From positions 1 through 64,000 of the forward strand of contig JASAND010007760.1 in NCBI GenBank assembly GCA_030248195.1: a stretch of 64,000 bases of DNA, written 5' to 3'. How positions within the stretch are numbered: the stretch's first letter is position 1; every line of letters begins with the position of its first letter. The position numbers and the translations under genes were made by a program. Below are positions 10,635 through 22,210 of this stretch, in pieces. This DNA is from Trissonchulus latispiculum. Lineage: Eukaryota > Nematoda > Enoplea > Enoplida > Ironidae. The notes beneath the pieces are model-generated. The model saw nothing but the letters and a program-made list of their open reading frames with translations, was not told the DNA's origin and searched no databases.

Positions 10635-10706
10635 GCCTCCGTAGCTCAGTCGGCAGAGCGTTTGCCTAGTGCGCAAAACGTCGTGGGTTCGAGTCCCACC
10701 GGAGGT
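10635..10706 (+). tRNA. tRNA-Thr (anticodon AGT)
   Basis: The 72-nt cloverleaf is complete. Acceptor stem GCCTCCG pairs with CGGAGGT, D arm is GCTCAGTCGGCAGAGC, anticodon stem TTTGC pairs with GCAAA around loop CTAGTGC, and T arm is GTGGGTTCGAGTCCCAC. The anticodon AGT reads Thr codons. A T6 run about 5 nt downstream is a good pol III terminator. The shared 3' flank with the damaged neighbour leaves open that both belong to a small tRNA-headed repeat. Confidence 0.8.
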
Positions 10707-10885
10707 CCGATTTTTTCGGACTTTCGGTGGTACATGACTTTCTTCTTCTTTCTCATTTGCTCTATGGTTCTATGACTTCTTGGTCCACCAGTCCTGGGGC
10801 CGATGTTATCAAAAGCCCTGTCAGTGCGGTGCGTACTTTTACAACTTTTATCTACTTAATAACAAGACCCTACAGAAATGATCAG

Positions 10886-11165
10886 GGTGTAGCGCTTCTA
10901 CCAGGGCTGGTGCACCAAGAAGAAACCGAGGACAAGCCCAAGACGGGAGGCGTCAGGCACCCTCGTACCCTCGAAACCAGGACCTAGAAGAGAGAAGAGA
11001 AGAGGGAAGTTCAGCTTTTTCATTCAGTATTGAAAGTATGCGCGGCCGGGGTTTCAACCACGACCCTTCCGCTTGCAAGTCAGACATGTTTACTACTACA
11101 CCACCGAACCATCAGCTGAACTACCATATCAGGTTTATCAATCTTTCCCATGCCTGCTTCCCTTA
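10886..11165 (-). mobile_element. tRNA-derived SINE, minus orientation
   Basis: The reverse complement starts GGGAAGCAGGCATGG, includes a tRNA-like box A/box B head and the GAAAAAGCTGAACTTCCCTC body, and ends in CACCAGCCCTGGTAGAAGCG. It aligns end to end with 42620-42915. Confidence 0.75.
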
Positions 11166-11750
11166 CACTGGTGGAAGAACTACAATATAGTCCTGCCAAA
11201 GAAACACCCATGGAAACAAGCTCAAGATGGCGTGCGGCGAACGAGGGAGGTAACAGGAGGATACAGAATAACTCGCCTCGAGGTAGGGTTCAACACGCAT
11301 CGCATTCATTGTTGTTTCCCTTTAATTTCTTTCAGTTGATAAATAAGAATGTTTTCAGATTAATACAGAAGTCAAATGTGAATGTGAATATGACAGCTTA
11401 TTTTTTGGTCAGGACTCGACACCATTAGGCTCCACGTGAGGCCTGTCAGGTGTTTCTCTCCGCAGACCGCAAAACGGACAAGAGGCGGAGAGGAGAATAC
11501 TATGGATAGAAAACATAGTCCCCAAGGAAAGCCGGCGTACGGTTATTGCAGTCTCGCCCAGGGCAACCAGTCTTGTTCTTTCCATGACAAGTTGCCCCTC
11601 CCCCCCGCATACCTGTAGAGACTAGGATGGCTGAAACCTAGAAGTGCCCACTTGGCAGGCAAATGGTACAAAAAACTGGCTGCAGAATAGAGTCGGAAGG
11701 GAGGCCAAGTCTCAGATAGCTGACAGTAGGGTTATTCTGCTACGAAATTG
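11166..11750. other. Non-coding interval
   Basis: No exon or repeat could be identified. Short ORFs on the plus strand lack splice sites or family motifs. Confidence 0.4.
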
Positions 11751-12095
11751 ACCGGGCCGGGCCCGGGCCGGGCCTGGCCCGGCCCAGGCCCGGCCCGGAG
11801 CACAGGGCCAGCTACTAGGCCCGGCGGGCTCGGTCCGCTATTAAAACCCCAGGCCCGATGCTAGGCCCGGAATCCAACGCCCGGGCCCGCTGCCAGGCCC
11901 GGCTCAAAACCTGGCCTGCTGGTAAACCTAGGCACAAAGATGAGCCCGGCAGGCCCGGTGAGCCCGGGACGTCCGGTGGGCCCGGCCGCTGAGACCGGGC
12001 CCGGTAGCGGGCCGGGCTTTCAACGAGGCCCGGGCCGGGCCTAGCAGAAAACTTTCAGGGCCCGGGCCTAAACCGGGCCGGCCCCCGAAGCCCGC
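11751..12095. repeat. GC-rich block of GGCCCGGGCC-type repeats
   Basis: About 345 nt consist almost entirely of permutations of CCCGGCC/GGCCCGGG, with inverted symmetry, in an otherwise AT-rich window. CpG density is very high. The 63-aa ORF within it is low-complexity Gly/Pro/Arg and not credible. Confidence 0.8.
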
Positions 12096-12720
12096 TAACA
12101 TAACATAAACATAACTCAACTATAAATAAAGCAACAAATTAAAAAATGTGGTAAGTACATAACATAACAAACCGAATAACAAAGGAAAATCAGTAGTTAA
12201 TAACTCAGTCGTACAATTAACGAAGTAAGTGATCTAACAGCATAAGTGCAGGCATGTACCTCCCGTTTTCAGTGAATGGTTTAACTTAGTTCTTTCTCTC
12301 TCGGGCCCTTGATAGAATATCTTGGCTTTTTCCTTAAGTAATCTGGAGTGCGGACCTGATCCGGGTATGGTGCTCGACTGTATCCTTAATAGTCACAGTT
12401 ATATTATTTTGCCCCCCCTCTGCTTCCCTACCCTCTCCGACGACCACAGTTCCTTTCAGTTAAGTTTTTGTGTTTTAAGAAATTTATTCAGCAGCTGAGT
12501 CTAGGTGCTAGGTCGGTTAAGCCGAACAAGGAACGCCTGCACAAATCAGGCCGGCCGAAACGTGTAAGTCAAATTAGGCAGGTCCGGCCGGGCAGGTCGG
12601 TGGGGCCGAAGTAAACCTTAACGACTGATCTAAAAATTTACACATAATTACAGCAAATATAGACGTATAGCTTTGCACATAAGCAATTTTCAGACTGTTG
12701 TATTGGCAAAAGACTGATTA
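12096..12720. other. Non-coding interval between GC block and LTR element
   Basis: No exon is seen. A smaller GC-rich patch with GGCCGG/CCGGCC motifs lies at 12490-12620. Confidence 0.45.
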
Positions 12721-12724
12721 CAAT

Positions 12725-13192
12725 TGTAAAAAGAAAGTTATTATCTGTGCCTGTACTTCATGACTAATAAACAAGATTTGACTACTTAGTTGCAGGTTCA
12801 CAATCGGTAGTGTATGCCTACCGCTCCTCCTCGTGCCTAACTAATAAAACCCTAATTAAAGTTAGCAGAATTTACACGATATTTTAATCTTGAATTTACA
12901 CGAAATTAGCAAATAACATTTTTCATAAAATGTAAAAGACAGCAAAATCAAATATTTCACCTGACAACTCGAGCTACAATAAATCACAACAATAAGTCTC
13001 AGCTGCCAACACACTCGTGGGAATCCCAAACCCCACCAACTACCAATAGCTCCTAACCAAGACTAACGACTACAACTTTCAACCCAAGTGACTCCATCTT
13101 GAAAACTACCAAAGTAGCTAAGTTCTAAGAATAGCTTTATCATTCATGAAATAATTTCCAGAATTAACATCGTTTTCAACAAATATCTCACA
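12725..13192 (-). repeat. 3' LTR
   Basis: On the minus strand it runs TGTGAGATATTTG…CTTTTTACA (TG…CA). It is identical to the 5' LTR except for one base (T at about 12873 against C at the matching site near 21891). Confidence 0.95.
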
Positions 13193-13207
13193 AATTACCC
13201 CCTCTTT
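13193..13207 (-). other. Polypurine tract
   Basis: Directly inside the 3' LTR the minus strand reads AAAGAGGGGGTAATT and then TGTGAG. This is the usual place and composition of the plus-strand primer for reverse transcription. Confidence 0.65.
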
Positions 13208-16200
13208 GGCCCGCGCGCCCACGCCGCGGTACGGAAATTAGTAGTATAAAATTTAGGTTAGACAACGAATCGTAGGTACTAGTTCGGTAAAACGCGTGTT
13301 AGAATTTTGAAACACACCGTAAAACTACACTGGAGAACCTCTCCAGAGGCTGACAATGGGAACAAAGCACCACAACACACACACGGGCCCACTACCGGTG
13401 CTCGCCCCGATAAAGAAAAAACAAAGACATACAACACAACTGACGACAACATACAAAAGAAAACATACAACACACACAAACAACAGACATACCCGCAAAG
13501 CGGCAACAGACAAATATGTACACAGGCCAACCTATGATGAAAAAACAAAAATTTCCCAAACCTCAGACAGAAGTATCCTAATGATTCACCCCACTATACA
13601 GACTAACCGGACAATATAGACTATGAACAATGCCATGTAAAGGTAGATTCTATGAATAAAGCACAACGGTAATAAAGCACAAGATATAAAGCAGCACCGA
13701 ATCAAACATGGTGGCAACATCATGGCAGTAGACAAGATGGCAAGAATTTCCCAAGAAAAATTTTAAAGAAGAAAGTATCGTGTTCGTTTTAGGACAGAAA
13801 AGTGAAACACAAACCAAACAGTTAGAACCCGAAAAGAACAAAAATGAGTAAAATACAACATGATTATAGCTGGTAATAGAACAACGAAGAAAAGAAAAAG
13901 AATTCAAACAGTACAATGGCCCAGCCAAGGTAGCGGGCGCCCCTAATAAAGATAATCCGAAACCTCCGACGTTCAAAGAAAGTAAGAAGAACAACAAAAT
14001 TTAACAGAATTTGAATAAATTTCACCCCAAAGCTCCCCCCAACCCACGCATATCCCTAAATACAAAGATCCTCCCCCTACCACGTTGAAGATATCAGCAA
14101 AAGACAACATATATATATATGGGGAACAGAGGACAATCAACAGCGAGCCTAGACCCAGGACAAGAGTCTTCAGGCGAGCAAACAGTCAATTATGGGCAGG
14201 ACATGCCCGTAGCCAACCGTGGACGCACCCACACTCAAATCCACCCAACACCACCACCGGAAACCACCAACAAGACCTTCAAGGCATGATGCCAAGAAAC
14301 CACACGACCAGCACAAAAAGTTCTACCAAGCTCAAAGCACCGAGCTGACCACACCAAATACCCGCAATCACCGGTACAAAGCCACAAACAATAACCAACC
14401 TGTCCCACCAGTGCTCCTGGAGAGCCGCCCCCCACGAGGCTAGAACTCTCCAAGAACCAGATAGCACCCCGGGACCAGAACCGTAGAACCGGATAACCGT
14501 AGGACCACAGACCCGGACAACCGGATAACCGTAGAACAGTGCCCAACAAGGCAGGACACGCACCACGCCAGTCACCCCAAACCTCCGACGCTCCATCCGT
14601 CCAAAGGAACAGCCGGGCAGGGACCACCAATCCAAACAGGGAACATAGGCTCACTGAGGGGGGACGGGAGGGATACATACACACTTATATACGCAAAATA
14701 AATGCAAAATAACTGTACTTTTATTAGTAGCAAAAAGGAATGATCAACAATATACGTACACGACAAAATACGACAACCTACGTACACGACAAAATATATA
14801 TACATCACAACAAAGGGAACCACAACCACATACAGTACATATCTATTACCAGCTTCATACCTACTAGCCCTACCTATGAATTTAAGGAGGGAAACGGCCA
14901 GTGCTTCCCGCCCCAGGAATCCTAATCCCAGAGGAAGAAGTGCTGACAGTTCCCTATCAAAGAAAAACGGCTGACAAACTACGGAATCATTGTGAAAGTG
15001 CTGCATGTTATTCTCCACGCTCCTCAGAATCCTAATCTGGGGATTGGGATCGTAACCGCAGCACCCCACGAGAGGCGGGAGAAAAATAAAAGTAACCCCA
15101 GAACTATTGCCTAAAGGTAAAATGTTGTGACTTTAGTAACAAAAATTAAAAACAAAAGTAAAATGGTAAAAATAGTGAGACAAAAATTTAAAACAATGTA
15201 GGAGGTTCCGGAAAACACCAATTGGACGAGGTAAACAAATACCCCCTACAAAACAGACCCATCCCGTACTAACAATCATTCAAGTAAGAAAATTTGTACA
15301 ATTTAGGGAAAATTCTTACAATTTCTATGGATACTCCAGCCATCTGAGGCTTAAACGTACATCTATAAATTTAAACCAAGTTTTTCAACAATCATCAAAA
15401 CAAACATACGTATTCAATTTAAAAAATAAACTTTCAAGAGTATCACTGCCAATAAGGCATAGAAATCATATGTAAAACATACGTATCTAAAAATTTAAAT
15501 CATGTAAATTTCATCTAAAAATGTCTATATACGTACAATAATCAAATCGAGTCATATAAATAACAATTTTATCAGAAAACACCACCCCCCTAGGGACCAA
15601 CCAGAACCTCCTACGCAAGTATTAGGTTAATTTACAAAAATAGAGAAAAGATAAAAACCAACCGGTCAACACAACCCCCCACAAGGGCACAGAAAAACAC
15701 ACCCCCCTGACAACAACAACAACGCCGCATCAACGCCGGCTCTGCCGAATGGCAGCCTCCCGCCTGCGTCGGGACTTATCCTCCTCCTCAAGAGTACGCC
15801 GTGAAACAATTACGTAGGTACGCAAACTGTTACAGTACAAATTTTTACACAACAACTACAAATCGTGGCGACAGTCCTGGAAGTCTTGACAAAACACGGG
15901 CGGTACCCGTTTCCCAGATAGTACCCAATGACCAAATCCAAGACCACCAAATTTCCACCACACGCACGTCACCCCAGAAAGCAAGAGATCAGACACACAG
16001 AAAGTAATGCGCCTAAAACATAAAAAGTAAGTGAAACACGAAACAAAAAGTGAGATCATACACAGAAGTTATATACGTATACAGTGTTAAAAACGAAAAG
16101 AATAAGGTAAGATGCTAAAATAAACAAAAAGATCAGGAAGCTAAAACAAGAAAAGAACAAGTCACAACATACGTATACGGCAATAATGGAGGGGTCACAA

Positions 16201-16551
16201 AATTAAAGAAAAGTGAGAAAAATAACCTAAACAGATGTTATAAACGTTCAATATTGGGAATTTGAGAATCACTAAGAAATAAGACTTTTGACGTAGAAAT
16301 TTAAGAATAGCAAGGAAAATTTAAACCGAAAATTCGGTAACCATAGACGTAATTTATTCTGATAGTATACAAAAATCAATAAAATTTTATATATTCAAAG
16401 AAATAATATTTTTACATAAGAAATTTGATATAAATTCATAGGTAGGGACACGAGATACAACATATACAGCACAACCAGGAGGGGGAGGGGGGACTATTTA
16501 TCTTGATAGAACGGTTTCAGCCGATTCACATGAATATTTTCGGCCGGAGGA
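13208..16551 (-). other. Non-coding internal region of the LTR element
   Basis: This is about 3.3 kb of A/C-rich sequence (plus strand) with only short ORFs of atypical composition on either strand (for example 14235-14684 and 14572-15069 minus). No YxDD, DTG/DSG protease or DDE/zinc-finger integrase motif was found. It occupies the position where pol would be expected. Confidence 0.7.
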
Positions 16552-19500
16552 TCAGATTTTTTTCTGATTCAAGAGAGCACGTTTCTGGAGAGCCGACAAA
16601 ACGGGACTCGAACCCATGTCCAACACTGATAACGGCTCTAACAACTGGTCGTCCAACTCCGTACGTACAATTTCACCATTTTCGGGGACACGATTTTCAG
16701 AGAAATTTTTCCAAACCGGGCGTTCATAACCTTCCTCCCCAGGGTGAATTTTCCTAACTAACGATTTTCTTACCCAAGAACGAACTTTAGGTACAGTGGT
16801 GGCAATTCCCACCGGCTGCTCAGACACCTCAATCGTCTCTCCTGACGGGCTATCCGGAAAGCCAGAATCCTCTTCCGACTCAACGGGGCCCAGCTCTTCC
16901 GGGAGACAACCCGCCGACGGACTGGAATCCTGATCCAATCCTCCTTGGGACAATCTCCCGAGAAGAGCTTCCGGCAAAGGCTCTGACCGAATCCCTGCCG
17001 GGAGGAGGGAGGACTGACCTTCCTGCGTGTCCTGAACCCAGAAATCCACTTCTTCGGCAAAAGCCACTGGGACCAACGGTAAACGAGTAGACAAATTCAA
17101 GGGGAGCGACGCCAGGTCGTTCCCCGCAAATAAACACGATTTCAGAGGCTGGGGTGTCTCAGGAGTAGGGGGTTTTACCCCCTCTTTAGACAGGCCCACC
17201 TCCTCCTTCAAACATTCCTCCGGATCAGGGGGAGACGAAAAACCTTTTATTAGGGCTGCTTTTCCTGAAACCACTTCTAGAGGCTGCTCCTCCAGTTCTA
17301 CATCACCCTCCCCGCTTACCCCCTCTTTTAGGGGAGGCAAGGGATCCGAAGAAAAAACCCCACTTTCATCAATTTCATCCTTTTGAGAAAACATTTCAGA
17401 ATCATGGACTAAATCTTCTGCCTCCTCACAGTGAAAAACAATATCGTTTTCAAGAGTATTTTCGCGTACGTACACATCAAAAGGTAACTCTACCCGAGGT
17501 GGGGGCGCCCCCATACGTACATCCACGGCAAACAACATTTCATGACCCAATGAGTACAAGTTTGCGCGGGCTTGAGACACCACCAGCGGGACCGAGAATT
17601 GGGTATCCTGGGCCCAGTAATCCGCCGCAGGTTCGACTGAGCCGACAATCTCCGACGCTGGGGGGACATCTACATCAATTTCCATTACTGCCGCCGATTG
17701 CGATTTTGGACTCGAAAACCAGTCAGTACAAATCTCTTCAGGAGATAGCAGTGATTGCAAAAGTCCTGTCTCCTTTTGATCTTGAAAATACAGAGATTTT
17801 CGGGTAAATAAAAACATAAGCCATAAAAAGGCATAAATCATGAACGTGGTAGTAGCCGAATGGATGGAAGCCAATTTGACCACGTTCTGTGTCGCAACAT
17901 TAAACAAATGTACAAACCTGTCCTCTACCATAGATGCGCCAGAAAGTGATTCTGCGCCAAACACATGGACGGAAGTTCGGGTAGATGTTGCAGGTGTTTG
18001 AGCAGACGTTGCAGATGTTTGAGCAGGAGGATCAGAAAAGGCTTCAATCATACCAACATGAAATGGGGACAAAATTTGCATAACCTGCTCCTGGGAAGGT
18101 ACACTTTGCACGGGGACTTGAGTTCGTACCGGAGCTTGATTTTGTTGAACAGCAGCAGGTTCAGAAATTTGGACAGTTGAAACAGTCGGACTTTGAGTGG
18201 GACCCTGAATAAAACCCGAATATGAAACTGGAGAACCCGCCTGGACCGCCGCAACCTGAACAGCCGACTGTTGCGCCAGCGGAACCGGTGCCCCCGCGCA
18301 AGCCACCGCCGCAGGTGCCTGCGCCCGAGCGGGAGCAGAAGCCTGTGGGGGCGCCTGCTGGGCCACCGGAGCCTGATATTGATACTGTACTGGCTGCTGG
18401 ACTGGAACCATCGCCTGTTGAGAGGCTTGCTGAACCACCCGTGGAGCAGCCTGAGCCTGAGTATATACGTATGTAGGCTGTTCATAGTAGGCTGTTTGGA
18501 CAGGCGGCTGATAATAACCCTGTGCAAGCTGGTACTGCTGGGGATATACGTACGCCCCATCCCCCACGTAGTTGACCCCCCGAGGTGAAGGGCGAACTCT
18601 ATAATCTGGGGGGGCTAATTCAGGATATTTGTCCCAGCATTTTTCTGGGGGGTGCCCCTTTCTCTTACAAAACTTACAAACAGGGCCCAATCTCCTTTTT
18701 CGTTCTTCTTCCATCTGATTGAACCGGTCCCGGATCTGCTGTTCCACCCAATCGCGCATTTCCCGCAACTCCATACGGATTCCACCCGCCAAATCCTTGG
18801 GTTTTTCCACGGCAGGCTTGGAATTTGGATTGGAATCGTTTTGAACCATGTCGTCCGCCGATACCTGATATAGAGGCATGGAATAGCACAGGCTATCTTC
18901 TTCGGAGGGTCTTGTGTCCCGGGAATCCAATTTATCAATTATACGTAAGATTTGATCCATAGTGGGGGCGTGGTCAATAAAAAGTGGAGCCAAGGCACTG
19001 ATGTAGGTTTTGTCCGTGATTCCAGCAAAAAGTTGCTGAACGCATTGCTGTTCACGTTCCAAGGCATCGTCCGGCCAGATGGAAATGGCTTGGGCCTGTA
19101 ACTCCGAGATATATCTACGTACCGACTCCCCATGACGCTGGACCCTTCTAGCAAAAGATACGTACCTGTCCCGAATTGACAATTGTGGTCGTGGAAATTG
19201 GGACTTCAACAGGTTGACAAATCCTTCAAAAGTGTCAGCAACTTCAGGTCCGCAGCGGGAGGCATAGATCAGTGCCTTTCCCGTTAGCTTGTTGAACAGC
19301 AACCTTGCCCACTGTTCAGATGGAATCCTGTGAATTGTTGCTGCAGATTTGAAATTTGGGAGCCATTCCTCCAAGTACATCCTGTCCGGATCAAATCTGG
19401 GAATATCACGTAGAATATCAATATACATTCTGTATAGAGAAGCATCATGCTTTGCCACCGACGCATCTATAGCCTGCAGTGTAGAAGGAGTTGGGTGTTG

Positions 19501-21717
19501 AACATAAGTTTGCGTCGCCAGAACCGGTTGGGGGACGACTTTTGGTACCGAAACAGGAATTGGAGGATTAGGGGGCGGAGCAGCCGTCAGACGAGGTACC
19601 GGATGTCTTACTGAAGCTTGAACAGATGGTTGGGGAGGAGGATTCGTCATCTGAGCCTGTGACATTCTTGGCTGCAAAACAGGTCGCTGATCTGGACAAA
19701 CTAATCTGGTCGGCTGATTCTGCGACATTCCAGAATTTTGACCCAAATTGTGGCCTGATGGCCGAGTATGCCCCTGGGGGGGCCCTCCCAGCCCCTGGCC
19801 GGCACCCGTAACCGGGATCCAAACCAAGTTTTGGGGCCGCACAGGGGCCGAGGACCCCGGACCAGGGGTGACCACCGTATGTTGAGCCACAAAATCACAA
19901 GTCTGAGTATGGGCTACCGTTTCTGCGGCCAAATAGTAGGCGTCAGCATCTGGATCACGGGGCGGTGGCCCAGGCATATACGGATTCGGTATTGATCCCT
20001 GTAAATCTTGCCGGGTTGGAGTCCACATGCCCGAACGTTCCAATTCATGAACAGTAGGATTCTCGTGGACTTGTCTCTCTAAAACGTCATATTGAAATGT
20101 CTTGGGTAATTTCAAAGCATACTGGTCTACTTTTTCACGCGACGGATCAGGAATATGTCGGACTTGAGGCATATGGCGCTCCAACCCGGGCTGAGGGCCA
20201 GCCATACACGCCCCCTGATACAGATGGTAGCCGTACGTATTCGGCCGCAGGGTCAGGTAGATGGAGCCCCCCTGCACAGTATCACGGGCATAAAATTCAG
20301 GGGACACCGGAGGCGGATTCAAGGTAGCTGGATCCGGCACAACAGGATAAATTTCATCGGGACATTTAGGAGGATAGGGTCCCGGAATGCCGACTGCTCC
20401 GTGTGGGCACGGTGGCACTGGGATACAGTCCTGCGAATCTGATCGGATCATAATTAGATTTGGGTCGATTCGGGGACCAGACGTCACTGGGAGGGAAGTC
20501 GGCACTGGAATTTGGGACTGGGGGGAGGCATATTCAGAAGAATTTTCCTGTGGAACTGAGCCACCCACTGGCTGATTCAATGGGACGGACTGCGTGTAGA
20601 TCGCTCCAGGATATCCCAATGGAATCAAATGCGTATCATGCGTACCCGACACGACGCCCGTCAATCCCTGAAAATTTTCTTGGGGGTCCCCCAAATTTTG
20701 GTTGGGACTCAAGACCCTCTGATAGGCACTGTCAATAAATCGTTCGTTGGCGGACTGGGAAGTGGCATTTGTGACGGCCTGACTAGAAGGAACTGCCAAA
20801 TTCTGCTCTCCCCCCGTACCAGTCTGCACTACCGTATTATCTGAGGGAGAGGCAAAGCCCCCTCCCCCTTCCGGAGGAGCCCTCCCCGCCGGAAAATCTG
20901 ACTGACGCGTATCCGCCGATAGGGGAGCCGGTAACGCAAAACGAGAAACAATTTGAGACCCTACCGGACCTACAGCTTGAACTGAAGTTTCTGAAGAATT
21001 TTCAGCCGAGATAGTTCTTACTGTACGGACCCGAATTTCGGACGGGACCGACACACCATAACGCGAAACCAAATGGGGACCTGCCCCCTCAACATCTTGA
21101 ACAGTCGTTTCACGTATAATCCGGAGAGTTGTAGGGTCAACTCCAGCCCACTGGGCCTGAACCTCCGGAGCAAGATCAGCTGAAATTTGAGGGGGAGGAA
21201 CCACACCCGTGGGGGGAACAACCCCCCCATCCGGCATAGGGGACTGCTCTGTGACTGCAACCATTGGCCCCCCAAAAGTTTGATGCAACTTAGCCGTATA
21301 ACCCCCCGCACCTACAGACTGAATATTTGAATTTGGGACCGCCCCCGGAGAGGGCTGACCCAACTGGGCTGAGTAGTGGGAACCGGGAGACTTCCCCCGG
21401 CCCACCCCAGAACTGTGAGAATTTTGAGCAGATACAACAGCGGAACTGGGTGTTGGGGGCACTGGGGAGGGACGAGGCAAGCCCCGACCCAACCCAGATA
21501 ACGATGGACGTGACACCCCCCCGCCCCCCAAACTCGTAGTTGGTTGGGGGAGATTCCCCCCAACCCCCAAACTGCTGGGGCCAGCGGCAGACTGAGACAT
21601 AACAAAATTATCGTCGACTTCAGGGGCCTGAAAAGCAGGCAAATTATCAAAAAGAGAAACTTTATCTGCTAATAATTTTGATCTGGCACGAGTATGAGGA
21701 GGCGAAAAAATAGGCAT
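16552..21717 (-). CDS. Giant Gag-like protein (1721 aa) with zinc knuckle and C-terminal extension
   Basis: A single intact ORF encodes the only protein of the LTR element. Residues 1-750 are Pro/Gly/Ser/Gln-rich and contain a repeated 30-residue unit around 197-265 (…SETSVQAVG…SQIVSR). Residues 758-935 resemble a retrotransposon Gag capsid domain (MYLEEWLPNFKSAA, RDRYVSFARRVQRHGESVRR). A CCHC knuckle, CKFCKRKGHPPEKC, lies at 1013-1026. A Gln/Ala/Pro-rich stretch follows to about 1230, then a hydrophobic segment (FMIYAFLWLMFLF) near 1288-1304. The final 400 residues are acidic and unrecognised, with a twice-used motif WAQDTQ/WVQDTQ. Typical Ty3/gypsy Gags are a few hundred residues, so this one is exceptional. 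The ATG lies only 25 nt inside the 5' LTR, directly after the PBS. No protease active-site triad is present, so maturation would need another element or no cleavage. Confidence 0.85.
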   Translation of the reverse strand: MPIFSPPHTRARSKLLADKVSLFDNLPAFQAPEVDDNFVMSQSAAGPSSLGVGGNLPQPTTSLGGGGVSRPSLSGLGRGLPRPSPVPPTPSSAVVSAQNSHSSGVGRGKSPGSHYSAQLGQPSPGAVPNSNIQSVGAGGYTAKLHQTFGGPMVAVTEQSPMPDGGVVPPTGVVPPPQISADLAPEVQAQWAGVDPTTLRIIRETTVQDVEGAGPHLVSRYGVSVPSEIRVRTVRTISAENSSETSVQAVGPVGSQIVSRFALPAPLSADTRQSDFPAGRAPPEGGGGFASPSDNTVVQTGTGGEQNLAVPSSQAVTNATSQSANERFIDSAYQRVLSPNQNLGDPQENFQGLTGVVSGTHDTHLIPLGYPGAIYTQSVPLNQPVGGSVPQENSSEYASPQSQIPVPTSLPVTSGPRIDPNLIMIRSDSQDCIPVPPCPHGAVGIPGPYPPKCPDEIYPVVPDPATLNPPPVSPEFYARDTVQGGSIYLTLRPNTYGYHLYQGACMAGPQPGLERHMPQVRHIPDPSREKVDQYALKLPKTFQYDVLERQVHENPTVHELERSGMWTPTRQDLQGSIPNPYMPGPPPRDPDADAYYLAAETVAHTQTCDFVAQHTVVTPGPGSSAPVRPQNLVWIPVTGAGQGLGGPPQGHTRPSGHNLGQNSGMSQNQPTRLVCPDQRPVLQPRMSQAQMTNPPPQPSVQASVRHPVPRLTAAPPPNPPIPVSVPKVVPQPVLATQTYVQHPTPSTLQAIDASVAKHDASLYRMYIDILRDIPRFDPDRMYLEEWLPNFKSAATIHRIPSEQWARLLFNKLTGKALIYASRCGPEVADTFEGFVNLLKSQFPRPQLSIRDRYVSFARRVQRHGESVRRYISELQAQAISIWPDDALEREQQCVQQLFAGITDKTYISALAPLFIDHAPTMDQILRIIDKLDSRDTRPSEEDSLCYSMPLYQVSADDMVQNDSNPNSKPAVEKPKDLAGGIRMELREMRDWVEQQIRDRFNQMEEERKRRLGPVCKFCKRKGHPPEKCWDKYPELAPPDYRVRPSPRGVNYVGDGAYVYPQQYQLAQGYYQPPVQTAYYEQPTYVYTQAQAAPRVVQQASQQAMVPVQQPVQYQYQAPVAQQAPPQASAPARAQAPAAVACAGAPVPLAQQSAVQVAAVQAGSPVSYSGFIQGPTQSPTVSTVQISEPAAVQQNQAPVRTQVPVQSVPSQEQVMQILSPFHVGMIEAFSDPPAQTSATSAQTPATSTRTSVHVFGAESLSGASMVEDRFVHLFNVATQNVVKLASIHSATTTFMIYAFLWLMFLFTRKSLYFQDQKETGLLQSLLSPEEICTDWFSSPKSQSAAVMEIDVDVPPASEIVGSVEPAADYWAQDTQFSVPLVVSQARANLYSLGHEMLFAVDVRMGAPPPRVELPFDVYVRENTLENDIVFHCEEAEDLVHDSEMFSQKDEIDESGVFSSDPLPPLKEGVSGEGDVELEEQPLEVVSGKAALIKGFSSPPDPEECLKEEVGLSKEGVKPPTPETPQPLKSCLFAGNDLASLPLNLSTRLPLVPVAFAEEVDFWVQDTQEGQSSLLPAGIRSEPLPEALLGRLSQGGLDQDSSPSAGCLPEELGPVESEEDSGFPDSPSGETIEVSEQPVGIATTVPKVRSWVRKSLVRKIHPGEEGYERPVWKNFSENRVPENGEIVRTELDDQLLEPLSVLDMGSSPVLSALQKRALLNQKKI

Positions 21718-21721
21718 TTAC

Positions 21722-21739
21722 CGCATCTCACGGTCGCCA
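21722..21739 (-). other. Primer binding site
   Basis: Three bases inside the 5' LTR the minus strand reads TGGCGACCGTGAGATGCG, complementary to a tRNA 3' end finishing …CGGTCGCCA. It resembles the tRNA-Arg primer sites I recall for mdg1/412-type elements; the tRNA identity is an inference. Confidence 0.75.
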
Positions 21740-21742
21740 ATT

Positions 21743-22210
21743 TGTAAAAAGAAAGTTATTATCTGTGCCTGTACTTCATGACTAATAAACAAGATTTGAC
21801 TACTTAGTTGCAGGTTCACAATCGGTAGTGTATGCCTACCGCTCCTCCTCGTGCCTAACTAATAAAACCCTAATTAAAGTTAGCAGAATTCACACGATAT
21901 TTTAATCTTGAATTTACACGAAATTAGCAAATAACATTTTTCATAAAATGTAAAAGACAGCAAAATCAAATATTTCACCTGACAACTCGAGCTACAATAA
22001 ATCACAACAATAAGTCTCAGCTGCCAACACACTCGTGGGAATCCCAAACCCCACCAACTACCAATAGCTCCTAACCAAGACTAACGACTACAACTTTCAA
22101 CCCAAGTGACTCCATCTTGAAAACTACCAAAGTAGCTAAGTTCTAAGAATAGCTTTATCATTCATGAAATAATTTCCAGAATTAACATCGTTTTCAACAA
22201 ATATCTCACA
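21743..22210 (-). repeat. 5' LTR
   Basis: It is 468 bp, one mismatch from the 3' LTR over its length, with TGTGAG…TTTACA ends. Promoter and R-region signals cannot be placed by eye. Its upstream edge lies 166 bp beyond the stop codon of the DEG/ENaC gene. Confidence 0.95.

Noticed and set aside
14235..15069. Minus-strand ORFs in the LTR element as pol or env
   Set aside because: No RT, integrase, protease or envelope motif; residue composition looks like random translation of A/C-rich DNA.
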